Shown in pieces: positions 62,008-64,000 of a stretch of 64,000 nt of DNA. Within the stretch, counting starts at the first letter, position 1. Every line of letters begins with the position of its first letter. The position numbers were made by a program, and so were the translations under genes. The notes under the pieces were generated by a model. It was not told the DNA's origin and searched no databases. It saw only the letters and a program-made list of their open reading frames with translations. The DNA comes from HTCC2207 sp002685195. GTDB taxonomy: Bacteria > Pseudomonadota > Gammaproteobacteria > Pseudomonadales > Porticoccaceae. Location of the stretch: positions 1,426,001 through 1,490,000 of the forward strand of contig CP179212.1 of the NCBI GenBank assembly GCA_051201675.1, read 5' to 3'.

Positions 62008-64000
62008 TTATAGGTAAACGAAACAATTTTCGGGAGAATATTTAAAGATATTGCTCTCTACGTACTCTTCATTTCCTCGTCCATCCAAATAGCGTAAAAA
62101 ATATTGGTATTCCGTCTGAGGATAACTGCCATCGACACTTTTCTCCATATCAGCGTCTTGTAACTCAAGAATGCCCTGACCACCCCCAATTTTTTGCTGA
62201 TCAACTAACCAATAGTTTTCCACCATAGAATCAAACCCGTCTAGGTCACTAATAAACGCATGTTTTAGCTCTATCTTTGTAATTGGATTCGATGTGTCGA
62301 AGTAGATGTAACAAGCTAATGTAGGCGATGTGGCTCCTGTATACTGGTCAAAAAATGAAAAAGGAGTGCCAGTAGTATCTGCATTAAAGTAATTATGCTT
62401 AAAGGGCTCATCAAATAGAGTCTGGTACTTCTTTATATTATCGCCTAACTCGTCTTTATAGAGGATTTGAACCCCATTATCGGTTACCGCCACATTGACT
62501 AAGTATTCTTGTGCGCCCCCATCTAGGTAACGCGTATAATGCTCAGTATCTGCTAGCGCGCCATTTTTAGACAGTTTCATGTACGTAATATCAACATTCC
62601 TGCCCATTACATTGTCTATAGCCTCGGGCGTATGCATTGAATTAGCGGTTTCACCGGCGTAGTTTTGGAAACCTAATAGGTAGTAATCATCATTGTATTC
62701 CACAAGGTGTTTAGCGCCTGAATTTCCCTTATAGTACGCATCGCTCTCAGATACTTGAAATACACCATTGTTAGCAAAAGATTGCTCGGGTGTTCCATCA
62801 CTGTTTAGCTTTATGACAACACTTCCCGTATTACTCCAAAGCCACTGGTACCCTAGCAGCATGATATGATTATCACTGGTTTTAGTTATCCCTAGCAGCC
62901 GTTCTGTATCATCCTCCACCCCGCCATCCCAATCATAGACACCATTGTTACCAATATTTAGTAATGGTTGGTTGGTGTTTTTATCTAAAAATAGAGCAAA
63001 TATATCAGTTGCTGCATCGAAACCAGGCACATCAGTATAGCCACCGACAACCCATGTATCGTTTATAATCACTGAGCCTACTGAAATATCTCTACCTAAA
63101 ACATGATGACTTGCTATATCGTCACAATCTAAAACTGTCGCTAAGATGCTACATTTAACCGTTAAAATATCCCTCGTTTGGTCTAAAATTGAACCACCCG
63201 TAATATAAATCGTTTCGTCATCTATCGTCAGTGACTTCGCTTTATCATAGGCCCCTTTACTGGGCCAAATATGCTCTTGAATCGTTGAGCCGTTGTGATT
63301 AATTTCAAATAAAGCAAGCGAAGAGCTGCTAGAAAACACCCTGTCAGCCAGTATAAACACTCTATTATCGGGCATCATGCTTATATCACGAGGAATATAA
63401 TGGTCACCATTGGATGCCTGTAACGTTAAAGAGCCGTCTTCAGCAAATGAGGTGTCCAGGGCTAATTCATCATTTAATTTCTCAATGACGCCTGTTCGGC
63501 TATTATCAAAATGCTTCTCTTTCCACTGCCATACATTATTAGAATCATCTATTGTTGCCCCTAAGACACGTTCTAGATTGTTTTTGTATAAATAGTCAAA
63601 AACAAGTAGGGCGATTCCTTCTGTAGACCCACCAGTAAAAGCTACGTGTGATGGCGTTTTGGGGTTTGGCGGCCTCGGCGCCGTATCCAACAAGTGTGGG
63701 TCTTGGATGTCAAGCGTGTAATTATTCTCATAATTACCAGGAGTAAATGTACCACCACCCTTGGCAGAAGCTAGAAGAACTCCCACTATCTCTCCCGCGA
63801 CATTAATCAGTGGCCCACCAGAATTACCGTTACCAGAGATTCCCCAAAATGTACCGTCACCTTTATCTGTAACCGTTGCTTTTATGGTAGATATCTGCCA
63901 ACCACCGGCAGACATAAACAGCTGTTTTGGATTACCAATCATAATGCCAATATCGTCAACGTCCATTGGTGTTGCTGAGACCTCTAACCATGGATAGCCA
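62008..64000 (-). CDS. Trypsin-like serine protease with delta-60-like repeats, N-terminus beyond right edge
   Basis: The frame is open through 63999, so the internal ATG at 63966 is not the start; at least 663 residues are visible. The visible N-terminal part is the end of a trypsin-like/HtrA-like domain with the active-site Ser in GNGNSGGPLINVAGEIVG; the His and Asp of the triad lie outside the window. About 400 residues of propeller-like delta-60-type repeats follow (e.g. KLNDELALDTSFAEDGSL, KLNSDGTPEQSFANNGVF, FLDKNTNQPLLNIGNNGVY). The last ~130 aa are of no recognised type. It is probably secreted. Confidence 0.72.
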   Translation of the reverse strand, partial: GYPWLEVSATPMDVDDIGIMIGNPKQLFMSAGGWQISTIKATVTDKGDGTFWGISGNGNSGGPLINVAGEIVGVLLASAKGGGTFTPGNYENNYTLDIQDPHLLDTAPRPPNPKTPSHVAFTGGSTEGIALLVFDYLYKNNLERVLGATIDDSNNVWQWKEKHFDNSRTGVIEKLNDELALDTSFAEDGSLTLQASNGDHYIPRDISMMPDNRVFILADRVFSSSSSLALFEINHNGSTIQEHIWPSKGAYDKAKSLTIDDETIYITGGSILDQTRDILTVKCSILATVLDCDDIASHHVLGRDISVGSVIINDTWVVGGYTDVPGFDAATDIFALFLDKNTNQPLLNIGNNGVYDWDGGVEDDTERLLGITKTSDNHIMLLGYQWLWSNTGSVVIKLNSDGTPEQSFANNGVFQVSESDAYYKGNSGAKHLVEYNDDYYLLGFQNYAGETANSMHTPEAIDNVMGRNVDITYMKLSKNGALADTEHYTRYLDGGAQEYLVNVAVTDNGVQILYKDELGDNIKKYQTLFDEPFKHNYFNADTTGTPFSFFDQYTGATSPTLACYIYFDTSNPITKIELKHAFISDLDGFDSMVENYWLVDQQKIGGGQGILELQDADMEKSVDGSYPQTEYQYFLRYLDGRGNEEYVESNIFKYSPENCFVYL

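Noticed and set aside
1..64000. CRISPR arrays, insertion sequences, complete tRNA or rRNA genes
   Set aside because: I looked for regularly spaced repeats, transposase ORFs, cloverleaf-like sequences and rRNA motifs and found none, apart from the 20-nt tRNA 3' fragment at 61898-61917.

Overview
The window looks like chromosomal DNA from an aerobic, heterotrophic marine gammaproteobacterium, probably from the SAR92/Porticoccus/OM60-type (Cellvibrionales-like) group. This placement is inferred from gene content: DnaE2, a DUF2970 protein, the sdhCDAB-sucAB-lpd-sucCD order with divergent gltA, AcnB, MiaE, NfuA, large DmdC-like acyl-CoA dehydrogenases and sodium/sugar symporters. No rRNA gene or complete tRNA gene is present to confirm it. 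Both ends cut through genes: dnaE2 on the left and a trypsin-like protease on the right.

Layout. 0-5.5 kb: the end of dnaE2, an SDR and a Baeyer-Villiger-type monooxygenase, then a ZntR-like regulator with a MerR-type 20-bp-spacer promoter, an SO_0444-type metal permease and BioY. 5.5-14.9 kb: an accessory, surface-related segment. It holds three closely related TetR regulators interleaved with an orphan spore-coat-U pilin, a GPH-family sugar symporter, a Wza-like exporter carrying an inserted SPOR domain and a Wzc-like tyrosine autokinase, and ends with a 38-codon membrane ORF. 14.9-27.8 kb: a TCA-cycle block on the minus strand with gltA divergent. 27.8-36.8 kb: a secreted propeller-amidohydrolase, two tRNA modification genes (MiaE and TrmK-like), acnB, nfuA and a DUF2970 gene. 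36.8-44.3 kb: two ~600-aa acyl-CoA dehydrogenases, a membrane diguanylate cyclase and an acyl-CoA synthetase. 44.3-47.3 kb: a secreted TonB_C-domain protein and a CotH-kinase lipoprotein with an inserted carbohydrate-binding-like module. 47.4-61.8 kb: a galactoside-use region with Gfo/Idh, AKR and TauD enzymes, a secreted esterase, a GH42 beta-galactosidase, a GH36 alpha-galactosidase, two SSS symporters, a YghU-like GST and a secreted isoaspartyl peptidase. 61.9-64 kb: a 20-nt fragment matching the 3' end of a tRNA-Leu (possible attachment site), then a protease/delta-60-like protein running off the edge.

How it fits together. The central genes supply the oxidative TCA cycle, and the acyl-CoA dehydrogenases and ligase feed acyl-CoAs into it. 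The galactoside region would import oligosaccharides across the inner membrane with sodium symporters and hydrolyse them in the cytoplasm; no TonB-dependent receptor, dedicated regulator or galK/galT is in view. The items most worth a second look are the SPOR-Wza hybrid, the apparently permuted carbohydrate-binding insert in CotH, the TetR triplication around surface genes, the tRNA 3'-end remnant and the small ORF at 14780-14896. I saw no CRISPR array, insertion sequence, transposase or complete tRNA gene.
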